Assembly (NCBI GenBank): GCA_963555775.3
Contig: CAUVWY020000009.1
Location: 1-64,000, forward strand
Direction of reading: 5' to 3'
From: JAJEDW01 sp963555775
Lineage (GTDB): Bacteria > Acidobacteriota > Terriglobia > 20CM-2-55-15
DNA: 64,000 nt
The notes under the pieces were generated by a model. That model was given only the letters and a program-made list of their open reading frames with translations. It ran no database searches and was not told the DNA's origin. Of this stretch, positions 10,191 to 18,584 are shown piece by piece (the first letter of the stretch is position 1; each line of letters begins with the position of its first letter). Made by a program: the position numbers and the translations under genes.

Positions 10191-10546
10191 CTTGTTGGTC
10201 TCCATGGGGTTATAACCAGATTCGGCGTTTGGCGGATTGAAGACGAGCGGCGTATCGGATCGATCCGCGGATTCGGGCACTTCAGGGCAACCCAGTCAGA
10301 TACGTCGCCGTGACCGCTACAGGCCAGTGTAACGGGATTGGAACGGAAGGTCGAGTGGCGGAGGCGGCCGTTGGCTTTCAGTTCCAGACTGAGACACCAC
10401 CGCCAAAGGGTTTGTCGTGTACCCGTATTGCAGATGGAGGCAATGCGGGTGTGGGCGAGACGCTCGAGTTCCCAGGGCGCGGCATTGAAGGTGGAGGCAA
10501 CCCGGGTGCGGGCGCAGGCGCTTGATCCGGCGCGAGGGACGCGCCG
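10191..10546. other. Intergenic region upstream of the amidohydrolase
   Basis: No convincing gene. The right half (from about 10440) carries GC-rich repeat material that recurs near 58980-59030, including GGAGGCAACCC and GCGCTTGATCCGGCGCGAGG. Short frames on both strands are repeat translations rather than genes. Confidence 0.5.
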
Positions 10547-10600
10547 CTACGCGCCAAGCGCGAGGCACGCGCCTGAGAACGCGCCGTTACGCGCCGCTGG
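10513..10600. repeat. GC-rich palindromic dispersed repeat
   Basis: Contains GCTTGATCCGGCGCGAGG and several near-palindromic units of the form GCGCGAGGnACGCGCC followed by GCTACGCGCC. The same units occur at about 25260, 49141, 55817, 58980 and 59219. This copy forms the 3' end of the SGNH hydrolase frame, which it appears to have extended. Confidence 0.65.
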
Positions 10601-11434
10601 ATTGCCGGTCGGCGGCGGCGCGCGGTCCGTGTCGGCTGGTGGTCCGAGAATATCCCTCAGAACGGGTTTCAACGCATCGGCCCAGATCTGGTAACCGGCC
10701 GCCGACAGGTGCAGCCCGTCATCGGACATGGCATCGAGAAGCCGGCCGTCGCCATCCGACAAGCGGTCGTTGATGTCGAGGAAGCGAATTCCGTCTCCAT
10801 CGGTCAGCGCGGCGAGTCCCTCGTTGATACCATCGATGGCGGAGTTGAACGACGGCACATTGCGGCGCGGGAACACCCCCGTGAGGACGATGACGGCGTC
10901 GGGCGCCTTGGCGCGGCAGGTGTCGACGATGGCTTGGATTCCGGCAGTGATCGACTCGATTTGTCTGTCGTCCGTGCCCTCGTTCAGGTTGTTGGTGCCG
11001 GCCTGGACAACGACGACCTTTGGATTGACGCCGTCCAATTCGCCGTTTTCGAGCCGCCACAGTATGTTCTCCGTGCGGTCTCCGCCCCAGCCGAAATTGG
11101 CCGCGTTCCAGCCGAAAAAGTTTTCGTTCCAGTTAGCCAGCAGGTCGGGGTAGTCGAGCGCTCCCCAGCGCCGCGTGATCGAATCTCCCACGAAGTAGAC
11201 GTCGATGACGCCGGCACGGGCCTTGGCCAGCAACTCCGAGTGGGCGATTTCCGAATTGCGGTCCGTCCGTCGCCGGGCAACGTCGGTGGGTGGAACATCC
11301 GCTGTTTCCGCTTGAGGAATTGCCGCTCGCAAGGGTTCGGCGCCGTCACCGATGAAGCCGAGCATGGCAAGGCTCACCAGGAGAGTGCGAAGTGGCACGG
11401 CGCTGCGCCGTGTCGATGGACGGCCCAACCGCAA
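10547..11434 (-). CDS. Secreted SGNH/GDSL-family hydrolase
   Basis: 295 residues. SGNH blocks are visible: block I VYFVGDSITRRWG (nucleophile Ser), Gly in block II (GWGGDRTENILW), block III VVQAGTNNLNEG, and block V DDGLHLSAAGYQIW with the catalytic Asp and His. It resembles PAF-acetylhydrolase-like or acetyl-ester hydrolases, so deacetylation of a carbohydrate is plausible. The frame starts at TTG 11434, one base after the stop of the CE15-type gene; GTG 11398 would give a cleaner signal peptide. The last ~18 residues are encoded by the GC-rich repeat and are probably not ancestral. Confidence 0.82.
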   Translation of the reverse strand: MRLGRPSTRRSAVPLRTLLVSLAMLGFIGDGAEPLRAAIPQAETADVPPTDVARRRTDRNSEIAHSELLAKARAGVIDVYFVGDSITRRWGALDYPDLLANWNENFFGWNAANFGWGGDRTENILWRLENGELDGVNPKVVVVQAGTNNLNEGTDDRQIESITAGIQAIVDTCRAKAPDAVIVLTGVFPRRNVPSFNSAIDGINEGLAALTDGDGIRFLDINDRLSDGDGRLLDAMSDDGLHLSAAGYQIWADALKPVLRDILGPPADTDRAPPPTGNPAARNGAFSGACLALGA

Positions 11435-11435
11435 A

Positions 11436-12869
11436 TCAATCCGGTGCGAGGCCCAATTCGCGTTCCGCCCAGGGAATGAAGTACTTCCAGTTGGGGGCGT
11501 CGGTATGACCCCCGTCGTGCTGCCGCCAGGCGAGGCGTCCGTCCAGCAGGCCCGCGTTCACCGGCGGCATCGTTGCCGTCCGATAGTGCTCGCCGGTTCC
11601 GAGATCCTCGACGTCAAGGAGCCGAAACACGTCGCTGGCGGCGACCGCTGCCATGTAGCTGCCTTGCTGATCGAGCCACAAGGCATCTCCCTCCTCGGGG
11701 ACGCCGTAGCTGACGAACGTGGCTCGCGGCGCGGACAATGCCAGCAAGGCATGGGAATCCACGGGCAAGTCCCCGGCATTCATGCTGCCGAAGGTCGATT
11801 CCGCCGTGCCGTACTTCAGGAAGTTACCGGCCATCCAGTGATACTCGCTCTGCCCGGTGAGGTTCTCGACCATCTCACCGAAGTTGCGCCGGTAGGGCGA
11901 GACGCCGCCTTCACCGGAAGAACCGATCAGAACGACGGCGAATCGCGGCTCGAAAGCCATGGTCACCATTGCCGCCTTGCCGTAACGGGAGACCCCTTCG
12001 ATTCCGACTCGAGAGGCATCCACCACCGGGTCCGTTTCCAGATAGTCCAGAAGCCGCCCAGCGCCCCAGGACCAGGCGCGCAACGAGCCCCAATCGTCGG
12101 GCTTGCGCGCCTGCCCCTTGTTGACCAGTCCGATGATGCCTCGCGTCAAGCCGGCGCCGTTGTCGGCCTGGATGCTTCGAGGATTCAGGAACGCGAATCC
12201 CCATCCCGCGGCGATGAGTTGCTCGGTGGCCGGCGGGTCGGCGCCGCGGGCGCCGCCGCCGCGTGGTCCGGGGCCGCCCACGCCAAGGGCCTGGTCGAGG
12301 TCGCCGCCCCGGAACATGATCATCACGGGCGCCGGTGGGCCGGAGTCGGCGGGGACGACGAGCGTCGCCTCGATGTGGACTTCGATCGGGGGATAGGCCG
12401 AATTGTCAACGCGGCCGATTAGCTGCCGAGCCATCACCGGCTGACCCGCGATCGTGCCGCTCTGGGTCCGAGTGACCGACCACTCCACCATCGGAACGCC
12501 GGCGGGAATGCGCCCGACGACTTCACGCTCGAAGGCTTCGACGATTTCCGGGCGCCGCCGATTCCACCACGATTCGGCGCTCGTCACGGGCGTACCGTCG
12601 TCGAGCGTCAACAGATCGGGCCATTCGGGAAACGGATTGGCCACCGATTCGTCGTAGTTCGCCGGGTTAGGCGCGCCCTCCCGGCCGCTGGGGCCCGGAC
12701 GTAACGCCGTGATGCCGAGCTGCGTTTGCATGTCTCGATGGTCTTCAGCCGTCGTCCAGTTGAGCGGAGGCGGGGATGCCCCCTCGTCTTGCCCCGCCAA
12801 CGGGATGCCTGCGATCAGTAGCGCGGCGAACGCAGCCGCCAGCGGTATTGTTCGATGCGTGCGAATCAT
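11436..12869 (-). CDS. Secreted CE15-like glucuronoyl esterase
   Basis: 477 residues with a signal peptide ending in PLAG. The nucleophile motif is EGVSRYGKAAMV, the G-x-S-R-x-G-K pattern of carbohydrate esterase family 15, and a C-terminal histidine lies in RQHDGGHTDAPNWKYFIPWA. Known CE15 enzymes cleave glucuronoyl esters between lignin and xylan; the exact substrate here is unknown. ATG 12869 follows GGAGG with eight-base spacing. The SGNH hydrolase gene follows one base after the stop, so the two esterases probably form one operon for decorated plant or algal polysaccharides. Confidence 0.82.
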   Translation of the reverse strand: MIRTHRTIPLAAAFAALLIAGIPLAGQDEGASPPPLNWTTAEDHRDMQTQLGITALRPGPSGREGAPNPANYDESVANPFPEWPDLLTLDDGTPVTSAESWWNRRRPEIVEAFEREVVGRIPAGVPMVEWSVTRTQSGTIAGQPVMARQLIGRVDNSAYPPIEVHIEATLVVPADSGPPAPVMIMFRGGDLDQALGVGGPGPRGGGARGADPPATEQLIAAGWGFAFLNPRSIQADNGAGLTRGIIGLVNKGQARKPDDWGSLRAWSWGAGRLLDYLETDPVVDASRVGIEGVSRYGKAAMVTMAFEPRFAVVLIGSSGEGGVSPYRRNFGEMVENLTGQSEYHWMAGNFLKYGTAESTFGSMNAGDLPVDSHALLALSAPRATFVSYGVPEEGDALWLDQQGSYMAAVAASDVFRLLDVEDLGTGEHYRTATMPPVNAGLLDGRLAWRQHDGGHTDAPNWKYFIPWAERELGLAPD

Positions 12870-13012
12870 TCAGGGTTCCTCCAGTGCGACGCCCCAAGCG
12901 TATCGAATTCTTGATCCCGAGGGCGAGACAAGACTTCATGAGGAACGGCTCGGGTGAGTTCCTGAAACCGAAGAGATGAATCGCCCACGAAAGCGGGGCA
13001 ATTCAATCTCGC

Positions 13013-14227
13013 TTAAACAAGTCCCAACACCCGTGCCAGCTGCGTCAGCGACAGCCCCGAGATCACCAGCACGACGATTACGCCCAGGACATTGGCAAGC
13101 CGCGAGTTGCGGTGGGGGCCCATGATCCCGGTCTTGTTGGCGACAATGAGCAGCAGGACCAGCATCAACGGGAGCACGATACCGTTCCCAGCCTGCGCTA
13201 GCAGGATGACCTGATAGGGCGCCGCGCCAAGCGTGACGGCGCAGACCACGCCGGTCGCGAGCACAAGGCCCCAGAGCAGCCGGAACCGGCCGCTCCGAAG
13301 GTCCGGAGGCCACCCGAGCGCGCCGCTGACCGCGTATGCGGCGGCGAGCGGGGCCGTGATAGCAGAGGTCAGACCGGCGGCAAAGAGCCCGAGGCCAAAA
13401 AATACTGGCGCGGCGCGCCCGAGGATCGGGGCCAATTGGTCGGCAACCGCGGCGACGCTGGCGGCATCCGCGCCCTGGCCGAGGAGCGGGGCGGAGGCGA
13501 CGATGACCGCCGCTGTAATGACGCCCCCGAGGGCCACTGCGAACACCGTGTCGCGGCGGCTTTCACGCAGGTTCTCATCGATGCGGCCGGCATCGGGCCA
13601 ACGTTCCAGCACGGTGCTGGCATGCAGGAACAGGTTGTAGGTGACGAATGTCGTGCCGATGAGCGCCAGTACGGTCAGCAGCGAGCCGGGAGGGAGGCGG
13701 GGAATCAGCAGCCCGGCAAGCACGTCGCCGATGTCCGGGGCCGTGAGCACCGCAACCGCGCAGAACACCACGCTCATCAATACGACCAGTCCGACCAGCG
13801 TGTTCTGGATCGTTCGATAGGTTCCCGTCATCAACACCGCGGCTGCCAGTCCGCCCACGGTGAGCGCCAGGGCGGCCGTCGGCAGTCCCGATAGCAGGTT
13901 CACGCCCAGCGCCGCCCCGATCAGGTTGCCGGTCTGAAACGCGGCGGCGCCCACCAGGAGAGTCACCGCGATGAGACCGAGGGCTCCGACCCGAATCCAC
14001 CGGTTTGTCAGGCTGTCGCGGATGGCTTCCGCGAGCCCGCGCCGGCCGGCGAGGCCCACACGGGCCGCCATATTCTGGAGGATACCGGTGGCGGCCACCG
14101 AAAACAGGACGGCCCAAAGGAGCGTTACGCCGTAACCCGCGCCGGCGCGGCTGGCAGTAACGAGGGTACCGGGACCGATAAAGGCCGCGGTTACCAGCAG
14201 GCCGGGTCCGAATCGTAACCGGGTCAT
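13013..14227 (-). CDS. NRAMP-family transporter with atypical metal-site motifs
   Basis: 404 residues and about eleven hydrophobic segments, the NRAMP fold. The first helix reads FIGPGTLVTASRAGAGYG where canonical MntH has a DPGN motif, so Asp becomes Gly and Asn becomes Thr. Helix 6 reads IGTTFVTYNLFLHAS where MntH has MPHN, so Met-Pro-His becomes Val-Thr-Tyr. Three residues that bind Mn/Fe in known members are therefore absent, and the substrate should not be assumed to be manganese. ATG 14227 has GAGGAGG five bases upstream. It stands alone; the ~140 bp downstream to the esterase gene leader contain no gene. Confidence 0.8.
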   Translation of the reverse strand: MTRLRFGPGLLVTAAFIGPGTLVTASRAGAGYGVTLLWAVLFSVAATGILQNMAARVGLAGRRGLAEAIRDSLTNRWIRVGALGLIAVTLLVGAAAFQTGNLIGAALGVNLLSGLPTAALALTVGGLAAAVLMTGTYRTIQNTLVGLVVLMSVVFCAVAVLTAPDIGDVLAGLLIPRLPPGSLLTVLALIGTTFVTYNLFLHASTVLERWPDAGRIDENLRESRRDTVFAVALGGVITAAVIVASAPLLGQGADAASVAAVADQLAPILGRAAPVFFGLGLFAAGLTSAITAPLAAAYAVSGALGWPPDLRSGRFRLLWGLVLATGVVCAVTLGAAPYQVILLAQAGNGIVLPLMLVLLLIVANKTGIMGPHRNSRLANVLGVIVVLVISGLSLTQLARVLGLV

Positions 14228-14736
14228 GTGTGCCTCCTCTACCCAGGCGCCGGCATCCGAAGCGCCGACCGACTTTGTCCAGGAACCCCCCGGCGCCCGG
14301 GGTTCGCAATTCGTGGTGTTTTCGGTGGGGCAGGCATGCGATAACGTGACGCCGGGAAACTATAGTTCATTCACCGAGCGGCGGCAACGCGGCATTCCAT
14401 AACGTCCGGCAGCAATCGCAACCCTGTTCGTTGTAGCGAGTTTGAGTCTGGTAATGCCCGCATACCCGGGACAATTCAACCAACCGCAGGAGCACGGGTG
14501 CGGAATATCGATCTATCGTTCATGACAAGCCCTTCTTCCGCCTCATCCGAACGTTCCAGGCGGCACTACTGCCGCCCGCTTTCGGTAAATCATCTGATAC
14601 GATTGCGGCCGTATGCGGCGGCGCGCCACGGTTCGTACTCCGCGTCGATCTCGAAGGTCGATCCAAGGGTACGTTGCAGTGGGACGTTCAGGCATGAAAC
14701 GCTCGTGCTTCCGAAATCATTTCAAGAACGAACGAC
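14228..14736. other. Intergenic region between divergent transporter and DUF6644 genes
   Basis: No supported gene. It should hold divergent promoters. A perfect 7-bp hairpin with a CTAC loop lies at 14559-14576 (GGCGGCA / TGCCGCC). It has no following T-run, so it is not a classical terminator. Confidence 0.4.
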
Positions 14737-15258
14737 GTGATTGAACAATTCGCCCAGTGGCTCTCTCAAACGTCACCGAGCATCCTGATTCAGACCCACA
14801 ACGCGTGGGTTATTCCGACGATTCAGTCCATTCATATTGTCACCGTTGGCGTCGTGCTGGCATCCGTCCTGATGATCGACCTGCGTGTCCTGGGATGGGC
14901 GGGACACGATCAAACGTTGCGCGAGACCGCGAACCGGTTCGGTCCGTGGTTGTTATGGGGATTGCTGGCGCAACTGGTTACCGGCGCTTTGATGGTGGTC
15001 GGCGAGCCAGTGCGCGAACTGCAGACTTTTTCCTTCTGGCTCAAGATGTTGCTGGTGGCCGTGGGCACGCTGATCGCAGCCATCTTCCTGATCTCCCTGA
15101 GGAACAACGAGCAACATTGGGAGCGGACGCTAGTCAACACCGGCGGCGTCAAGGTGCTCGCGATCGTAACGCTGGCGGTCTGGGTGTCCATCGTTATCCT
15201 GGGGCGTTTGATCGCGTACGACTACGTATGGGAGTTGGTGTTCGGGCCGCCGGCCTGA
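14737..15258 (+). CDS. DUF6644-like integral membrane protein (first paralogue)
   Basis: 173 residues, four predicted transmembrane helices. Helix 2 carries SIHIVTVGVVLASVLMIDLR, with an intramembrane His and a trailing Asp-Leu-Arg that are also present in the next gene (FHVLGLTLVF, then IVDLRLLG). The spacing would suit a heme or quinone site, but that is inference. The start is GTG 14737 with no strong ribosome site. It is the first gene of a same-strand run ending at 19588. Confidence 0.72.
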   Translation: MIEQFAQWLSQTSPSILIQTHNAWVIPTIQSIHIVTVGVVLASVLMIDLRVLGWAGHDQTLRETANRFGPWLLWGLLAQLVTGALMVVGEPVRELQTFSFWLKMLLVAVGTLIAAIFLISLRNNEQHWERTLVNTGGVKVLAIVTLAVWVSIVILGRLIAYDYVWELVFGPPA

Positions 15259-15282
15259 TTTATTGGAATCCGGAGCGACTGA

Positions 15283-15852
15283 ATGGACATTGCGGGTTTT
15301 CTGGAATACCTGGAGTCATCGAGTCTCGCCGTAGGAATCCGGGACTCGCTTTACATGTTTCCGGTGATCGAAGCCTTCCATGTGCTCGGACTGACCCTGG
15401 TTTTCGGCACGATCTCGATTGTCGATCTCCGGTTGCTCGGGATTGCATCGACACGGCGGCCGTTTACCCGGATTGCGGCCGATATCGTCAAGTGGACCTG
15501 GGCGGCATTTGCTTTGTCGGCCGTTACTGGACTGCTGATGTTCATCACGAATGCCGACGTATATTTCAACAATTTTGCTTTCCGGACCAAGATCGTGCTG
15601 CTTGCGCTTTCCGGAGTAAACTTGCTGATATTCGAACTCACCGCGGGCCGGACGGTGGATCGTTGGGACAATGATGCGGCCGCGCCGCCGGCGGGCAAAA
15701 CCGTCGCGGTCCTGTCGCTCGTGTTATGGATTGGCGTCATCTTCGCGGGTCGATGGATTGGCTTCACTACATCGGAAACCGATGTTCGGTTGGACCCCGA
15801 TATTGACATCGAGGAACTTTTCCCGTCGCGTCCCGGGCGAAAGCGGCCTTGA
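15283..15852 (+). CDS. DUF6644-like integral membrane protein (second paralogue)
   Basis: 189 residues and four predicted helices, homologous in layout to the preceding gene: His in helix 2 (EAFHVLGLTLVF), IVDLRLLG after it, an Arg-rich loop, and a final helix ending AGRWIGF. A charged tail (DIDIEELFPSRPG) lies beyond the last helix. ATG 15283 has GGAG eight bases upstream, and only 24 bp separate it from the first paralogue, so the pair is probably co-transcribed and may form a heterodimer. Confidence 0.74.
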   Translation: MDIAGFLEYLESSSLAVGIRDSLYMFPVIEAFHVLGLTLVFGTISIVDLRLLGIASTRRPFTRIAADIVKWTWAAFALSAVTGLLMFITNADVYFNNFAFRTKIVLLALSGVNLLIFELTAGRTVDRWDNDAAAPPAGKTVAVLSLVLWIGVIFAGRWIGFTTSETDVRLDPDIDIEELFPSRPGRKRP

Positions 15853-16063
15853 GGACCTGTTTCCGTCGCAGCCCGACGAAAGCGAGATCCCCGAATAACG
15901 AAGATTCAGGCAGCCGATGCGCCGGCGCCGCGGTGTCCATTTACGGACTGATAGGGTTAAACTCCTCATGCTGAAGACTTCAAACGATCTACAATACGGT
16001 ACGCGACCATCGAAAGTTGAACATGTCCTGTTCCCGTCATGTTTTCATTGGGAGGGGAAAGAA

Positions 16064-17377
16064 ATGACTCTAATCGGTAAGGCAACAGGCACCGCGGTTT
16101 TGTCGTTTGCGATCATTGCTCTGGCGGCGTCAGTGGCGTCCGCGCAGTTGCAACCGCCGGAAGTTGCGGGCCTCAGGGGCGCGCCGTTTTCATCGATAAA
16201 TCCGCCGCCGTCCGTGCCCAGCCACGGCGAGGGTCCCGAGTGGGACGGGCGGCCCCCCGATGGCTTACAGCCTCTTCCAGTGGACGTATTCACGACCACG
16301 GATTTCTACAAGGATCGCGATCTGTGGATGAACCCGCTCTACTGGCGCTGCAACTCCCCGAGGATGATGGCGGATCTGCGCAGCGGCGGAGCGGGTCGAG
16401 CCACAACCGACCCGCGTGTCGGGAGCAATCCTCCGGTGTCGGCCCGGTGGGGAGATTGCAACAGCGACTGGCCCCGCGAAAACATCGTGAGCCCCTACCC
16501 CTTCAGCAGCGCAGAGGACCACTATGGAGCGCTGATGGCGGATGCGGAATCCCGGGGCGGACCGACCGCCCACACCTACGAAACGATGCCCAAGTGGGAC
16601 GGGACTTACCGAGCCTCAAATACGGACGGACGGATCGTGTGGAACTACATGCGCGCCAATCAGATGCCGACAATCTTGTCCCTGTTGACACCTGAGCACC
16701 GGCAGCGCATGGTGCAACAGATCTATCATGAGGGCGTCGACGCCGCCCACCAATGGTCGGCATCGTATTGCTGGCCCGAGGGGTTCATGCGGCAGTGGGC
16801 CAAGGGCGGAACCACGCCGGACCGCATTGTCGTTACCCCGGAAGTCGTTCTGTTGATGGGCGACACCATGACGCGTGTGGTCCATCTCAACAGGGAATTC
16901 CCGGTGGGGCCGGATGTTCCGCAATGGTATGGAGATACCATCGGGTTCTGGGATGGCGACGCGCTGATCACTTGGACATCGAACGTGCAGGGCTGGAACC
17001 AGCACTCGAGTTGGGAATGGAGCGACGAACTGGAAGCGGTCGAGATCTTTACTCCGGTCAACGATGCGGCAGGCCAGTTCATCGGGCTCGACTGGGAGGC
17101 GGTGATTTACGATTCCGAGGCGATGGTCGAACCGGTGCGGCTGTTGTGGCGCAGGAGTTATGGGGAGTCATGGTCCACGGCCCCTCAGCTCGGAAACACG
17201 GAATGTACCCGCCCGATGTACCCTATCGTCGGGCGCGCCACACCGGTTGCGCCGGGGGAGGTCATCGAGTTCCGGGTTCCCGACATGACCAGCCGCCCGT
17301 GGGCCGAGGCATGGGAATTGTACTTCGAACAAGATATGGACCGGCCCCAAGAGGATCTTGACCTGGGTTTTCCATAA
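16064..17377 (+). CDS. Conserved secreted protein of unknown function
   Basis: 437 residues with a signal peptide (GTAVLSFAIIALAASVASAQ). ATG 16064 follows GGAGG; a longer frame to 15917 has no support. No catalytic motif is recognised. Trp, Tyr and Pro are abundant (LWMNPLYWRCN, WYGDTIGFWDGDALITWTS, LDWEAVIYDSEAMVEPVRLL). The segment with GDTIGFWDGD-x-L resembles secreted proteins often encoded beside DUF6152 genes in Acidobacteriota and Gammaproteobacteria (recalled, not searched). The next gene starts 24 bp downstream, so the two are probably co-expressed. Confidence 0.7.
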   Translation: MTLIGKATGTAVLSFAIIALAASVASAQLQPPEVAGLRGAPFSSINPPPSVPSHGEGPEWDGRPPDGLQPLPVDVFTTTDFYKDRDLWMNPLYWRCNSPRMMADLRSGGAGRATTDPRVGSNPPVSARWGDCNSDWPRENIVSPYPFSSAEDHYGALMADAESRGGPTAHTYETMPKWDGTYRASNTDGRIVWNYMRANQMPTILSLLTPEHRQRMVQQIYHEGVDAAHQWSASYCWPEGFMRQWAKGGTTPDRIVVTPEVVLLMGDTMTRVVHLNREFPVGPDVPQWYGDTIGFWDGDALITWTSNVQGWNQHSSWEWSDELEAVEIFTPVNDAAGQFIGLDWEAVIYDSEAMVEPVRLLWRRSYGESWSTAPQLGNTECTRPMYPIVGRATPVAPGEVIEFRVPDMTSRPWAEAWELYFEQDMDRPQEDLDLGFP

Positions 17378-17401
17378 GAAGTTGCAGCGGAGGATTTGGT
17401 A

Positions 17402-17914
17402 ATGCATATCAGAAAAGTGGGTACAGCGATGTCCGGGATGACATGGACGGTTGCGATATTCGCCGCGATCCTTTTGGTGGGATTTTCGACACCGCTGGCG
17501 GATGCGCACCACTCCTATGCCATGTATGACGCAACGATATATCGGGTCTTTACCGGAGTGATGGTTCGGGTCGTTCCCAACGCCGTCCATTTCGAGATGC
17601 ATTTCGTTCCCTTGAACGAGGAACGGGACGCTCTGGTGCGCGGTGAGGATGGCGAACCCGAGGTCTGGGTCGTCCAGATGGAGAGTGCCGCACAGGCACG
17701 CCGGGACGGCATTACGCCGGAAAGCTTCCCACAGGGGACAGTTTTCAGCATGGGCATCCATCCGCTCCGGAACGGCAATCGCGGCGGTGACCGTGGCGAA
17801 TCGGGTCTGTTCCGATGTCCCATGGGGGGCGTCCCCGAGGCGGGCAAGCATTGCGACTCGGTCGAAAGTGGCCAGGCATTCGGGGAAGGTGCAATTCCTG
17901 AAGACGCCCGTTAG
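17402..17914 (+). CDS. DUF6152-like secreted protein
   Basis: 170 residues. The signal peptide ends in ADA and the mature protein begins HHSYAMYD, the hallmark N-terminus of DUF6152 proteins, here with two adjacent His that could bind metal. A Cys pair lies near the C-terminus (FRCPMGG, GKHCDS). ATG 17402 has GGAGG eight bases upstream; TTG 17396 is an alternative. Its position between a secreted partner and a flavin/iron-sulfur pair suggests a role in envelope redox chemistry, which is inference. Confidence 0.72.
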   Translation: MHIRKVGTAMSGMTWTVAIFAAILLVGFSTPLADAHHSYAMYDATIYRVFTGVMVRVVPNAVHFEMHFVPLNEERDALVRGEDGEPEVWVVQMESAAQARRDGITPESFPQGTVFSMGIHPLRNGNRGGDRGESGLFRCPMGGVPEAGKHCDSVESGQAFGEGAIPEDAR

Positions 17915-17977
17915 GCCGATCCTGTTTCTACTGGCTCTTTCTACTGGTTGGTTACCGGGGTCGAAGATATACTCCCG

Positions 17978-18026
17978 GCGAAGCGGGGCGCGGCGCCTCC
18001 CCCGGCGGGCAGGCGCGACCGCTCAC
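17978..18026 (+). promoter_or_regulatory. Conserved 5' leader element, copy A
   Basis: About 50 nt, 31 bases before the FMN-binding gene, closely similar to 20199-20248: both contain CGGGGCG, then CGCCT, CGGC and GGCAGGCGCGA-C/T-CG. Complementary G/C blocks suggest an RNA structure. It matches no riboswitch class I can name. Confidence 0.4.
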
Positions 18027-18056
18027 TGAACCCTTTTTCTGGACTCGAGGCTCCAC

Positions 18057-18584
18057 ATGCGGCGTGTCGGTCTTGTGTTGGTTATGGCGGCGATGCTGCC
18101 GTGGTCTGCCGCTCAGACCACGCTGGTGGATCCTGAACTCGAGGCCCAGTTGAGGCGGGTATTCCCCCGTGCCACCGCATTTTCGACGAAACAGCCCGGA
18201 CCGCCCCGTCACTTCATCGCGTATACGGGGACGTCCGAAAACCCCATCGTCGCGGGCTATGTCTTCTGGACGACCGAACTGGAACCCCTCGAACGCGGAT
18301 ACGACGGCCCCATCAAGATGCTCGTCGGCGTCGATGTGAACGCCGCGTTGACGGGCGTCCTGGTCACCGAGCATCGCGAGCCGTACGGCTATTTTTCGGT
18401 GGATCCGCCCGCGTTCGCCTCGCAGTTCCTGGGCAAGGACATTCGCGATCCGTTCCGGGTGGGCAGCGACGTTGACGGAGTCTCCCGCGCCACGATCACC
18501 ATCACCAGTTCATCGCGCGCCATCAGGAACGGCGCCCGACGCATCGCCCGCTCCCTCATGACGCCTCCCGGAGCGGGCCGGTGA
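18057..18584 (+). CDS. Exported FMN-binding domain protein (NosR N-terminal type)
   Basis: 175 residues with a signal peptide (LVLVMAAMLPWSAAQ). The C-terminal FMN-binding motif is DGVSRATITITSSS; the VSRAT-x-T form is that of NosR/NirI-type domains, where a Thr is covalently flavinylated by ApbE. No apbE is in this window. The stop overlaps the GTG start of the polyferredoxin gene (GTGA), so the two are translationally coupled and correspond to a NosR-like protein split in two. The start has GAGG seven bases upstream. It probably relays electrons on the outer face of the membrane. Confidence 0.8.
   Translation: MRRVGLVLVMAAMLPWSAAQTTLVDPELEAQLRRVFPRATAFSTKQPGPPRHFIAYTGTSENPIVAGYVFWTTELEPLERGYDGPIKMLVGVDVNAALTGVLVTEHREPYGYFSVDPPAFASQFLGKDIRDPFRVGSDVDGVSRATITITSSSRAIRNGARRIARSLMTPPGAGR

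Noticed and set aside
14498..14740. 80-codon plus-strand frame before the DUF6644 pair
   Set aside because: Ser/Arg-rich translation without domain or ribosome site; probably leader sequence of the operon.
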